Part shown: positions 1 through 6,445 of the stretch, one piece after another | Position numbering within the stretch: position 1 is the stretch's first letter | How the letters are laid out: every line of letters begins with the position of its first letter | Source: Bacillota bacterium | GTDB lineage: Bacteria > Bacillota > Clostridia > Peptostreptococcales > Anaerovoracaceae | DNA: 14,739 nucleotides | Direction of reading: 5' to 3' | Assembly (NCBI GenBank): GCA_030527065.1 | Contig: JAUNBO010000005.1 | Span: 9,815 to 24,553 of the forward strand | The notes under the pieces: generated by a model | The model's input: the letters and a program-made list of their open reading frames with translations, nothing else | What the model was told of the DNA's origin: nothing | Database searches by the model: none | Program-made: the position numbers and the translations under genes

Positions 1-616
1 CCGCCGGCGTTTCCGAAGAACTGCCGGCGGCGCCTTCGCCGCTCAGGGACGGGGCTGCCGTATCGCTGTTTTCTGCCTCTTCTTCTCCCGTTTTTTCTCC
101 AGGCTCAAGGGTATAAAAAGAGTAATCATCATAGCCGGCGGTTCCCCCGGTCTCCCCGGCCGCTTCCTCTGTTGTGGTATTGCCGTATGTGTCAACGCCC
201 TCGCTGATGGGCGTCAGGCCCTCCCGGGATTCCGGGAGATCTTCGTCAGTTCCTTCTTCTTCTGCGGCGGCGTCCGCCGCGGATTCTGCGGAAAGGAGCG
301 CAGCTTCGTCTGCGCCGGCGATGTTGGGGAAGGAGAGGTCGGTGAAAACGGGAAGGGCAATCAGGGCCACCACTATGCAGGCTGCCGCCAGCCCGTAGCG
401 GTACCACCGGCGCCGGCTTCCGGCCCCCGCTTTCTGCTCCGCAGCCTCCCGGGGCGGAACGGAGGCGATCCCCTTCGCCTGCCGTTCCCCGTCCCCTGCG
501 CCCCGGGCCGCTCCCAGGCTTTCCTGCTCCTGCTGCAGCAGGGCCAGAGTCCTGTCGGCAAAATCCTCGCTGATTTTCAGGCCGTCCATAGCGGCCTTGT
601 ACCGTTCCTTATACAT
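1..616 (-). CDS. anti-sigma factor-like membrane protein, 3' end outside window
   Basis: The reading frame is open from the ATG at 616 to the left edge, giving 205 visible residues with no stop, so the gene is incomplete. The first ~65 residues are charged and presumably cytoplasmic. A basic patch (GSRRRWYRY, about 66-74) precedes one hydrophobic segment at about 75-91. What follows is a low-complexity, acidic, Ala/Glu/Ser/Thr/Gly-rich stretch that would lie outside the membrane. The start overlaps the last 8 bases of the sigma gene, with GAGG just before the ATG inside the sigma codons, so translation is probably coupled. Position directly after an ECF sigma gene plus one membrane helix fits an anti-sigma factor that holds the sigma factor at the membrane until a signal arrives. 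No zinc-finger (HxxxCxxC) motif is visible, so it is not a classical ZAS anti-sigma. The role is inferred mainly from context; the sensor domain, if any, lies outside the window. Confidence 0.72.
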   Translation of the reverse strand, partial: MYKERYKAAMDGLKISEDFADRTLALLQQEQESLGAARGAGDGERQAKGIASVPPREAAEQKAGAGSRRRWYRYGLAAACIVVALIALPVFTDLSFPNIAGADEAALLSAESAADAAAEEEGTDEDLPESREGLTPISEGVDTYGNTTTEEAAGETGGTAGYDDYSFYTLEPGEKTGEEEAENSDTAAPSLSGEGAAGSSSETPA

Positions 617-1094
617 CCTCTAAACCCCTTAATTTGCCTTTCAGGAGCTCTCTCCCCCGGGCCAGTCTGGTACCGATGGTGGCGGGCCTGGCGCCGAGGG
701 CCTGAGCAATCTCCCGGATGGAATAGCCTTCGTAATAGTGCAGATGGATGGGGAGCCGGTACTTTTCGTCCAGCTCCATCACCGCTTCCAGCACCCGGCT
801 GTCCTCTTCCGGCAGATAGCTCAGATCCTCCGGGAGAGCTTCCCGGTTGTTCCACCAGCCGGATTTTATGTAATTCCGGCTTTTGTTCACCGCTACCTTT
901 ATGAGCCACGCCTTCTCGTGCTCCGGGCTCTCAAAGACGGGAGCGCTTTTCAGGTAAGCCAAAAACACGTCCTGGGCAATGTCTTCGGCGTCGGCCATGG
1001 ATCTCACATAGGAAAACGCCACACGAAGGACACTGCCGGAATGCTGCCGGACAGCGTTCTGAAGGTTCATGTCGGCTTGACAGGAAACACCCAT
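609..1094 (-). CDS. ECF-type RNA polymerase sigma factor (sigma-70 family)
   Basis: This 161-residue protein has the size and two-domain layout of an ECF sigma factor, which directs RNA polymerase to a small set of stress or envelope promoters. Region 2 spans about 18-78, including FSYVRSMADAEDIAQDVFLA (core binding and -10 recognition) and the KAWLIKVAVNKSRNYIKS helix. Region 4 spans about 101-155, with YYEGYSIREIAQALGARPAT followed by the recognition helix containing GTRLARGRELLKGKL. Region 3 is absent, as expected. The start at 1094 has an AAAAGG purine tract about 12 bases upstream; a second methionine nine residues in (MNLQNAV) is an alternative. The anti-sigma-like gene overlaps its stop. 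Such pairs are usually autoregulated, but no convincing ECF promoter could be picked out in 1095-1214. That 120-base gap is AT-rich near 1160-1195 and holds no gene. Confidence 0.93.
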   Translation of the reverse strand: MGVSCQADMNLQNAVRQHSGSVLRVAFSYVRSMADAEDIAQDVFLAYLKSAPVFESPEHEKAWLIKVAVNKSRNYIKSGWWNNREALPEDLSYLPEEDSRVLEAVMELDEKYRLPIHLHYYEGYSIREIAQALGARPATIGTRLARGRELLKGKLRGLEDV

Positions 1095-1214
1095 GGCTGC
1101 GGTTTACCTTTTCTTGTATTTTTTTACCCCTTCTGACTGGAATACAATTCAGGCGGGGCATTTTTTTCATTGTAAAAAAACTTTTTAAATTTTCGCCGGG
1201 ATCCTGCCGGCAGG

Positions 1215-2090
1215 CTATTCGCTCTCCAGACAGACGACGGTGATTTCCGGCGGCGACAAAAAGCGCAGGGGCAAAATGGTGACGCCGACGCCGGGGTTCA
1301 CATAGAGCCGGGTCTGCCGGGCATTTTCAAATTCATAGAGGCCCCGGACATATTTTTTCCCATAGGGCGGCAGGAAGCTGTCCCCCAGAAAGGCCAGCCG
1401 GACCTGGCCCCCGTGGGTGTGCCCCGCCAGAATCAGGTCTGCATCGTACTCCAGGAGCTGGTCCGCCACATCCGGCTCGTGGACCAGGACGATGTTGAAC
1501 AGCGCCGGGTCCAGCCCTGCGGCGGCGGCGGGGTCGCCGTAGCCGATGAGGACGTCGTCTATGCCCGTAATGGAAAGGCCCAGCTCTGAAAGCACCGCCT
1601 GCTGGTTGATGAGAAGGGTGAAGCCCCCCGCTTCCAGCACCTGAGGATAGACGGTCTCCGCCCCTCCGCCGTAATCGTGGTTGCCGAACACCGCATATTT
1701 CCCCTCCGCCGCCTCAATGCGGGCCAGAAGGGCCGAGGTCCGGTCCAGATAAGCCTGAAGGGCTTCCTCGTCCAGCTCCATGGCTTCCGCCGAGGCGTTG
1801 AGGTCGTCAAAAAGGTCTCCCAGGAACAGGACGAAATCCGCCCCTTCCTCATTGACGGCTTCCACTACCTTCTCAAGATCCTCATGGCTGTAGTGGGTCC
1901 CCAGATGGACGTCCGCCAGGACCAGCAGCTTCTTTCCCTGGGCCTCCGGGCTCACATAAGGAGAGGTGAGGGTAAGCTCTTCCACCTGAAAATGAAAGGG
2001 CGCTATGCAGCGGCAATAGTAAAATAAAGATCCTCCCCCCAACAGGAGAAACAGGATCAGGAAAATAAAACACTTTTTCAGAACTCGCAT
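1215..2090 (-). CDS. membrane-anchored calcineurin-like metallophosphoesterase (YkuE/YaeI type)
   Basis: The 291-residue protein carries the full binuclear metal signature: D60-x-H62 (LADVHLG), GDLFDD with D92, GNHD with N137-H138, H204 in VLVHEPD, and GHTHGG with H224 and H226. An N-terminal hydrophobic segment (about 6-24, FIFLILFLLLGGG) suggests a signal anchor with the catalytic domain outside or at the membrane. The C-terminal YVNPGVG...LPLRFLSPPEI is typical of the YkuE/YaeI branch, whose members hydrolyse phosphate esters, possibly of lipids or nucleotides; the substrate here is unknown. The open frame extends 30 codons upstream, but the methionine at 2090 is preferred: GAAGGA sits about 7 bases before it, it begins directly with the membrane anchor, and a good promoter lies inside the upstream extension. 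It is divergent from the flavoprotein gene and shows no operon partner. Confidence 0.92.
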   Translation of the reverse strand: MRVLKKCFIFLILFLLLGGGSLFYYCRCIAPFHFQVEELTLTSPYVSPEAQGKKLLVLADVHLGTHYSHEDLEKVVEAVNEEGADFVLFLGDLFDDLNASAEAMELDEEALQAYLDRTSALLARIEAAEGKYAVFGNHDYGGGAETVYPQVLEAGGFTLLINQQAVLSELGLSITGIDDVLIGYGDPAAAAGLDPALFNIVLVHEPDVADQLLEYDADLILAGHTHGGQVRLAFLGDSFLPPYGKKYVRGLYEFENARQTRLYVNPGVGVTILPLRFLSPPEITVVCLESE

Positions 2091-2125
2091 GTTGGCTTCC
2101 TTCGCTTTTTTCCGGGTTTTATGAT

Positions 2126-2154
2126 ATGATACCATTAATGGATGAAGTGTGCAA
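2126..2154 (-). promoter_or_regulatory. sigma-A-type promoter for the phosphoesterase gene
   Basis: On the minus strand TTGCAC (2154-2149) is separated by exactly 17 bases from TATCAT (2131-2126). A transcript would start near 2119, giving a leader of about 30 bases before the ATG at 2090. On the opposite strand two overlapping TATGAT hexamers (2120-2125 and 2125-2130) could serve the flavoprotein gene, but no good -35 box was found for them. Confidence 0.6.
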
Positions 2155-2179
2155 GGGGCGGAAGCCCGGGAGGCGGCCA

Positions 2180-3493
2180 ATGAAGATCACGGTGGAAAAG
2201 CAGGCGGGCATTGCCGTTATGGGCGGCGGTGCGGCAGGAATGGCCGCCGCCATTGCGGCGGCCAGGGCTCTCAGGGAGGAGGGGGCCGGGGAAACGGGCC
2301 CTTCTCCTTTCCGGGGCGGAGACGCCGAGGTCCTGGTCCTGGAGAAAAACGCCCGGCCCGGGCGGAAGCTGCTGGCCACAGGCAACGGCAGATGCAATTT
2401 TACCAACAGCCGCTGCTCCTGGAAGGATTACCGGAGCAAGGGGCCGGCGGAGCTGCGGGAATTCTTTGTCCGCCAGGTCCTGGAGGAGCTGGGGCCTGCG
2501 GAGCTGCGGCGCTTTTTTGAAAGCCTGGGAGTGTTTTCCCGGGAAGAAGAAGGGGGACGGGTCTATCCTTATTCCGGACAGGCCGCAGGGCTGCGGGAGG
2601 CCATGGAACGGGAACTGGAGCGTCAGGGCGCAGAGCTGCTGACGGAGACCCGGGTGGACCGGGTGGAGAAGAGGCCCGAGGGCTTCGCCCTGATCTTAGA
2701 GTCCGGCGCACTTTGCATGGCCCGGCGGCTCATTGTGGCCACCGGCGGCCGGGCGGGGATACAGTACGGCTCTACCGGGGACGGCTATGGAGTGGCCAAG
2801 GCCCTGGGCCATACCCTGGCCCCTCCCTCTCCTGCCCTGGTGCAGCTTGTGGCAGAGAGCCCGGAGCTGCCGGAGCTGAAAGGCGTCCGGGCCAAAGGGA
2901 GAGTTTCCCTGCTGGAACAGGGCAGGGAGCTGGGCCGGGCCTCAGGGGAGATCCAGTTTACGGAGGACGCCCTTTCCGGCATCTGCGTCTTCGATCTCAG
3001 CGGGCTCCTGGACCGGCAAAAAGCCCGGGAGGGCGCATACCAGGCGGAGATAGATCTGTTCCCGGAATGGCAGACCGGGGCTTTCACAGAAAAGCTCCTG
3101 CAGCGGCAGGCGTATCTGCCTGAGCTGGCGGCGGAGCAGTTTTTAGAGGGGATATTGCATAAAAAGCTCTGCGGCGTTTACATCAGACGCTGGACGGCGG
3201 AGCCGAAGGACAAAGTGGGAAACCTGCCCAGGGAAAAAATAGAGGAACTGGCGGCCCTGTTGAAATGCTGGCGGCTGCCTCTGTCCGGCACCAGGGGCTG
3301 GGCCGAGGCCCAGACCACCGCCGGGGGAGTGGAACTGTCTCAGGTGGATGCGGAAACCATGGGCTCCAGGCTGGTCCCGGGGCTGTATTTTGCCGGAGAG
3401 GTGCTGGATGTGGACGGCCCCTGCGGGGGATACAACCTCCACTGGGCCTTTGCTTCGGGCATACGGGCCGGCCAGGGAGCCGCCCGGCCCTGA
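2180..3493 (+). CDS. HI0933-family NAD(P)/FAD-dependent oxidoreductase (BaiN-like)
   Basis: The protein is 437 residues from the chosen start. The N-terminal dinucleotide-binding loop reads IAVMGGGAAGMAAAIAAA (about 11-28). The family-defining PGRKLLATGNGRCNFTN follows at about 60-76. Further conserved parts are RVYPYSGQA, the LIVATGG segment with GSTGDGYGVAKALGH, and near the C-terminus AQTTAGGVELSQVD and PGLYFAGEVLDVDGPCGGYN, which close the FAD site. Family members are FAD-dependent oxidoreductases; one has been linked to bile-acid conversion (BaiN), but most have no known substrate and none is assigned here. The frame extends upstream to 2126, yet the ATG at 2180 is preferred because GGGAGG lies 7 bases before it and Rossmann motifs start shortly after. 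A Gly/Glu-rich insertion of about 18 residues (31-48) separates the first helix from the second strand. It converges with the two-component operon, 24 bases away. Confidence 0.92.
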   Translation: MKITVEKQAGIAVMGGGAAGMAAAIAAARALREEGAGETGPSPFRGGDAEVLVLEKNARPGRKLLATGNGRCNFTNSRCSWKDYRSKGPAELREFFVRQVLEELGPAELRRFFESLGVFSREEEGGRVYPYSGQAAGLREAMERELERQGAELLTETRVDRVEKRPEGFALILESGALCMARRLIVATGGRAGIQYGSTGDGYGVAKALGHTLAPPSPALVQLVAESPELPELKGVRAKGRVSLLEQGRELGRASGEIQFTEDALSGICVFDLSGLLDRQKAREGAYQAEIDLFPEWQTGAFTEKLLQRQAYLPELAAEQFLEGILHKKLCGVYIRRWTAEPKDKVGNLPREKIEELAALLKCWRLPLSGTRGWAEAQTTAGGVELSQVDAETMGSRLVPGLYFAGEVLDVDGPCGGYNLHWAFASGIRAGQGAARP

Positions 3494-3517
3494 CGGCGGG
3501 GCCCCGGAAAGACGGCT

Positions 3518-3634
3518 TCACATCACGGAAAAAATGGTTTTCCAGTAATGCCAGGCCACTCCCGCAAACACGCCTATCACCAGGGTGCAGCAGAGGATGC
3601 GCATGAGGATCATTTTCTTGGTCAGCTTTACCAT
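3518..3634 (-). CDS. 38-residue single-helix membrane protein
   Basis: A short frame of 38 codons plus TGA starts at 3634 behind a near-ideal ribosome binding site (AAAAGGAG, 5 bases before the ATG). The product begins with a basic stretch (MVKLTKKM) followed by one hydrophobic helix (about 9-28, ILMRILCCTLVIGVFAGVAW) and a short aromatic, basic tail (HYWKTIFSVM). The positive-inside pattern predicts a cytoplasmic N-terminus. It begins 17 bases after the stop of the response regulator on the same strand, so it is probably the last gene of the kinase/regulator operon. Small membrane proteins in such places sometimes modulate a sensor kinase or are the output of the circuit; that role is inference. 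It resembles nothing I can name. The ribosome binding site, spacing and hydrophobic profile argue against a chance frame. Confidence 0.72.
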   Translation of the reverse strand: MVKLTKKMILMRILCCTLVIGVFAGVAWHYWKTIFSVM

Positions 3635-3651
3635 GAGGGCTCCTTTTCGTT

Positions 3652-4371
3652 TCAGGATTTTATCAGCTGGTGATTAAATTTGTAACCCACGCCCCGGACA
3701 TTGAGTATGTATTTGGGGTTGTCGGGATTGCTCTCTATCTTTTTCCGCAGGGTGCTGACGTAGACCATCACCGTCCGGGAATCTCCTTCCAGGATGTTGG
3801 TCTTCCAGGCCATTTCAAAAAGCTGGTCTGTGCTGAAGATGCGCTTGGGATTCTTGATCAGCAGCTTCAGGATATCGAATTCCTTAGCGGTAAGGGCCAC
3901 GGGCCTGCCGTCTGCAAGGACCTCCCGGGTGGTGAGGTTCACCGAAAGACCGGGAAATTCAAGGAGCTCGTCCTCTTCCGGGGAATCCGGCTGATAGGCG
4001 GGGGATTGCACCCGGCGGAGGTGGGCCTTGATGCGGGCGATGAGTTCTCCCGGCAGGAAAGGCTTGGTGATGTAGTCGTCTCCCCCCACGGAAAGGGCCA
4101 CGATCTTATCCACCTCTTCCGCCTTGCAGCTGAGGAAGAGGATGGGGACGGCGCTTTTTTTGCGGATTTCCAGACAGAGGTTTATGCCCTCTATGTCCGG
4201 CAGCATGATGTCCAGGATGATGAGGTCCGGCTTCTCCTTCTGAGCCAGCTCCAGAGCCTCCAGGCCCGTATAGGCGGACAGGGGGCTGAAGCCTTCCTTC
4301 AAAAGATAAGATCTGATCAGATCGTTGATAGGCTTTTCATCGTCTACGATCAATATTTTTTCTCCCGGCAT
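3652..4371 (-). CDS. OmpR/VanR-type response regulator
   Basis: This 239-residue regulator has an N-terminal receiver domain (about 5-118) with the acidic pair D10-D11, phosphoacceptor D54 (LIILDIMLPD), S81 in the switch position (LFLSCKA) and K103 (ITKPF). A linker rich in Pro/Glu/Asp (121-138) leads to a C-terminal winged-helix DNA-binding domain (about 139-233) with LTAKEFDILKLLIKNP, the recognition-helix region RTVMVYVSTLRKKIE, and the closing NVRGVGYKF. It would be phosphorylated by the kinase encoded 46 bases upstream in the same operon and then bind tandem direct repeats. An AAGGAGGT site lies about 11 bases before the ATG. The receiver sequence is closest in feel to VanR-like regulators, but no van resistance genes are present, so resistance should not be assumed. 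Confidence 0.96.
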   Translation of the reverse strand: MPGEKILIVDDEKPINDLIRSYLLKEGFSPLSAYTGLEALELAQKEKPDLIILDIMLPDIEGINLCLEIRKKSAVPILFLSCKAEEVDKIVALSVGGDDYITKPFLPGELIARIKAHLRRVQSPAYQPDSPEEDELLEFPGLSVNLTTREVLADGRPVALTAKEFDILKLLIKNPKRIFSTDQLFEMAWKTNILEGDSRTVMVYVSTLRKKIESNPDNPKYILNVRGVGYKFNHQLIKS

Positions 4372-4417
4372 GGAATCTGCGGACCTCCTTTCTGGAAATC
4401 ATTTCATTTTACTTATT

Positions 4418-6124
4418 TTACTCTTTATAGACGGGAATTGCAATGATAAACATGCTGCCTTTTCCCAGGCGGCTGCGGACGCTGATGTTTCCGTTGTGGG
4501 CTTCTATGATTTCTTTGGATATGGTGAGGCCCAGGCCGCTGTTGCTCTCGTCGGTAATGCCCAGGCGCCTCTCCGCTTTATAGAACCGGTCGAACACATG
4601 GGGAAGGTCCTCCGGGGCGATGCCGGCGCCCTTGTCCGTGATGGAGATCAGCAGATTCTCCTTCGCCTTGTCCAGCCCGGCTTTCACCAGAATGCGCTCC
4701 CCGGGCCGGGAGAAGCGGATGGCGTTGAAGAGGATGTTGGAAAAGACCTGGTCTATGCGGTCCGGGTCGGCGATGATGGAGATGTTCCCCTGGAGCTCCC
4801 GCCCCAGTTCCGTCTTCAGGTGCAGGCCGGCGCTTTTCACGTCTCCGCTGTGCCGGGAGATCAGCTCTGACACCAGCTCCTGGGCCTGGACCATCATGAA
4901 ACGGAAGGAAAACTGCTTGGTCTCCAGCTTGGAGAGCTGGAACAGGTCCTGGATGAGGCGTTCCAGCACCAGTGCTTTTCGGGCGATGATGTCCAGGGCG
5001 TCCTTCTTTTCCGCCGGGTCCCGGAGGGTGCCGTCCCGGAGGGCGGTAACGTAACCCAGGATGGTGGTGATGGGGGTTTTCAGCTCGTGGGAAATGTAGG
5101 ACAGGAGCAGTTCCCGGGCATTTTTGGAAGCGGTAAGCTCTTCCTCGGCGTTTTTCATCAGGGTCACGTCCCGGATGATCCCCTCCGTGGCCACCGCCTG
5201 GCCGTTTTCATAAATGACGGTACGCCTCAACTCCGCCCAGAGAGGGGCGCCGTTTTTGTGAAGGAGGCGGAAGAGGGTGACGTCCTCTGTGTTGCCGCCG
5301 GCGCCGAAGACGTCGGTCAGGACAGGAAAGTATTCCGGCTCCACCAGCTTGAGGTAGAGTTTGGGATCATTATAGTATTCCTGGGGAGTGTAGCCGGTGA
5401 GGATCTCCGCCGAGGGGCTTACATAGGAAAAGGCGGGCTGAGGCCGCAGGGTATAAAAGAAGATCACGTCCGAAGCGTTTTCCGCAATGATGCGGAACCG
5501 GCGCTCCGCCAGCTGCAGATCCTCCGTGGCCTTCTGCAGGTAGATGATGAAAATGAAAAAGTTCAGCACGTTGGAGAAGATGATTTCTATGAGGTACAGG
5601 GTGGAGATGTTGAAATACTCCACTTCAAAGAGGGAAAGCAGCGCCTTGCCGAAGCCCCAGAGGAAGAAGATGGGAACGGCCAGGGCCTTTTCCGTCTTGG
5701 GAATGTCCCAGTAGCGGAGGATGATGACGCACAGGACCACCGTGATCACCGCCTGATACATGGATACGGGGATGTAGAGGGCCATGAGGGTAAAGTTGTA
5801 TATGACGGCCAGGGCCGCCCAGATGATCATATACAGGGTAAAGCGGTACCAGTAGCCCGGGATGCGGCGGTGGATGAAGGCATAGGCCCCGAAGAGGAGG
5901 CAGAGGATGTTCAGGACGTCGAAGACCTTGCGGGCCTCCAGCAGGAGCAGATTGTCGTAGTTGATGGAGAGGATGAGAAAAAGCAGACTGCAGGAGTAAA
6001 ACACCCAGCAGAAGCCCCAATACTGGATGAAGCGCTCCTGTCTTCTTGCGAAAAAATAGAAATACGCCATTGCCATGAACATGGTAAGAACCACAAAGGC
6101 AATGAGGAGGACGGACAGGTACAT
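4418..6124 (-). CDS. seven-helix PAS-domain sensor histidine kinase
   Basis: The 568-residue protein begins with about seven hydrophobic segments (roughly 1-25, 34-53, 67-84, 93-112, 115-136, 148-166, 176-196), a multi-spanning sensor unit with very short loops rather than an extracellular domain. A PAS domain follows (about 206-325, with YVSPSAEILTGYTPQEYY). The dimerization domain carries the phosphoacceptor H346 in YISHELKTPITTILGY. The ATPase domain has the N-box (NILFNAIRFS, about 463-472), G1 (DKGAG, 497-501), the F-box (FDRFYKAE) and G2 (SGLGLTISKEI, 529-539). It is complete and should be catalytically active. The membrane unit may sense a membrane-soluble signal or membrane state; this is inference, and the family of the membrane unit was not recognised. 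GGAG lies just before the ATG and AAGGAG further upstream. It is the first gene of its operon and is presumably transcribed from the AT-rich region above 6165. Confidence 0.95.
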   Translation of the reverse strand: MYLSVLLIAFVVLTMFMAMAYFYFFARRQERFIQYWGFCWVFYSCSLLFLILSINYDNLLLLEARKVFDVLNILCLLFGAYAFIHRRIPGYWYRFTLYMIIWAALAVIYNFTLMALYIPVSMYQAVITVVLCVIILRYWDIPKTEKALAVPIFFLWGFGKALLSLFEVEYFNISTLYLIEIIFSNVLNFFIFIIYLQKATEDLQLAERRFRIIAENASDVIFFYTLRPQPAFSYVSPSAEILTGYTPQEYYNDPKLYLKLVEPEYFPVLTDVFGAGGNTEDVTLFRLLHKNGAPLWAELRRTVIYENGQAVATEGIIRDVTLMKNAEEELTASKNARELLLSYISHELKTPITTILGYVTALRDGTLRDPAEKKDALDIIARKALVLERLIQDLFQLSKLETKQFSFRFMMVQAQELVSELISRHSGDVKSAGLHLKTELGRELQGNISIIADPDRIDQVFSNILFNAIRFSRPGERILVKAGLDKAKENLLISITDKGAGIAPEDLPHVFDRFYKAERRLGITDESNSGLGLTISKEIIEAHNGNISVRSRLGKGSMFIIAIPVYKE

Positions 6125-6173
6125 GAGGCTCCGGCGGCTCCTTTCTTCTGCTTTTTATCATATCTTAAGCTTT

Positions 6174-6182
6174 ATTTTAGCA
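6174..6182 (-). promoter_or_regulatory. extended -10 promoter for the kinase operon
   Basis: On the minus strand TG-C-TAAAAT (6182-6174) matches an extended -10 element with five of six -10 bases. The spacing to a start near 6167 leaves a leader of about 43 bases. The matching -35 position (6202-6197, AGGAAT) is poor, as is common for extended -10 promoters and for activated promoters. A second possible -10, TATGAT, lies a little downstream near 6157-6162 with TTATGC 17 bases before it. Confidence 0.42.
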
Positions 6183-6201
6183 TAATTTTGTTTTAAATTC
6201 C

Positions 6202-6235
6202 TTAGAACCATGTTAAAATATTCTAAAATTTAGAA
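6202..6235. repeat. cluster of TTAGAA/TTCTAA half-sites upstream of the kinase operon
   Basis: A perfect 15-base inverted repeat (TTCTAAA-A-TTTAGAA, 6221-6235) sits beside a further TTAGAA (6202-6207) that pairs with TTCTAA (6221-6226). On the minus strand TTTTA also recurs at a 10-base step (TTTTAGAATA TTTTAACATG), the spacing used by OmpR-family regulators. The cluster lies around and just upstream of the -35 position of the candidate kinase promoter, so it may be an operator. The AT-rich composition means chance repeats are possible. Confidence 0.35.
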
Positions 6236-6240
6236 AAATG

Positions 6241-6362
6241 CCCGGAGCCTGACGGCGGAGGTCTGGGGCAGCGCGACCGACATGGCGGGAGGGGCGGAGC
6301 CGGACCCGGCCCTGCAGTCGGGCGAGTTGCCCAGGGATACTTTTGTCAATGAACTAAAGTGA
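6241..6362 (+). other. GC-rich intergenic stretch with a 26-codon open frame
   Basis: Between the AT-rich kinase promoter and the symporter lies about 100 bases of GC-rich sequence. It contains ATG at 6282 followed by 25 codons and TGA at 6360 (ending DTFVNELK). The frame is open upstream to a stop at 6231. There is no ribosome binding site at a useful distance from the ATG (the nearest purine tract, CGGAGG, is about 20 bases away), and the peptide has no recognisable motif. It may be an intergenic repeat or a remnant of a former gene rather than an expressed peptide. I do not assign a function. Confidence 0.2.
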
Positions 6363-6371
6363 TTTTGCAAT
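6343..6371 (+). promoter_or_regulatory. candidate promoter for the symporter/sigma-like operon
   Basis: TTGTCA (6343-6348) is followed after 17 bases by TGCAAT (6366-6371). The -35 matches five of six consensus bases and the -10 four of six. Transcription would begin near 6378, directly at the first leader hairpin and about 68 bases before the chosen ATG at 6446. This also argues against an ATG at 6374 as the start codon, since it would lie upstream of the transcript. Confidence 0.42.
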
Positions 6372-6378
6372 GAATGTA

Positions 6379-6415
6379 CGGAGGTTTCCTCCGGTCCCGG
6401 GCCTGGTCCCGGGCC
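6379..6415 (+). repeat. leader hairpin and tandem CCCGGG repeats
   Basis: A perfect inverted repeat CGGAGG-TTT-CCTCCG (6379-6393) is followed by an 11-base direct repeat GGTCCCGGGCC at 6393-6403 and 6405-6415, each copy nearly self-complementary around CCCGGG. If transcription starts near 6378, the hairpin would be the very 5' end of the mRNA, where it could protect it from decay or affect translation. The chosen start codon at 6446 has only a weak purine-rich site in front of it. Confidence 0.45.
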
Positions 6416-6445
6416 GGGGAGCTTCCGGGAAACGGTTTCACAGAT

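Noticed and set aside
3494..3517. CGGGGCCCCG palindrome in the convergent gap as a terminator
   Set aside because: There is no usable loop and no U-tract on either strand; it is probably a product of GC-rich composition.
3652..6124. A vancomycin-resistance (vanRS) locus
   Set aside because: The regulator is VanR-like in general, but the kinase is a seven-helix PAS type unlike VanS, and no vanA/H/X-type genes are present.
5087..6196. A 369-codon plus-strand open frame opposite the histidine kinase
   Set aside because: Its composition is dominated by Glu, Gly, Asp and His with no motif. The kinase on the other strand has all catalytic boxes.
6374..6445. An earlier in-frame start for the first symporter at 6374
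   Set aside because: It adds 24 Arg/Gly-rich residues absent from the paralogue, has no ribosome binding site and lies upstream of the predicted transcription start.
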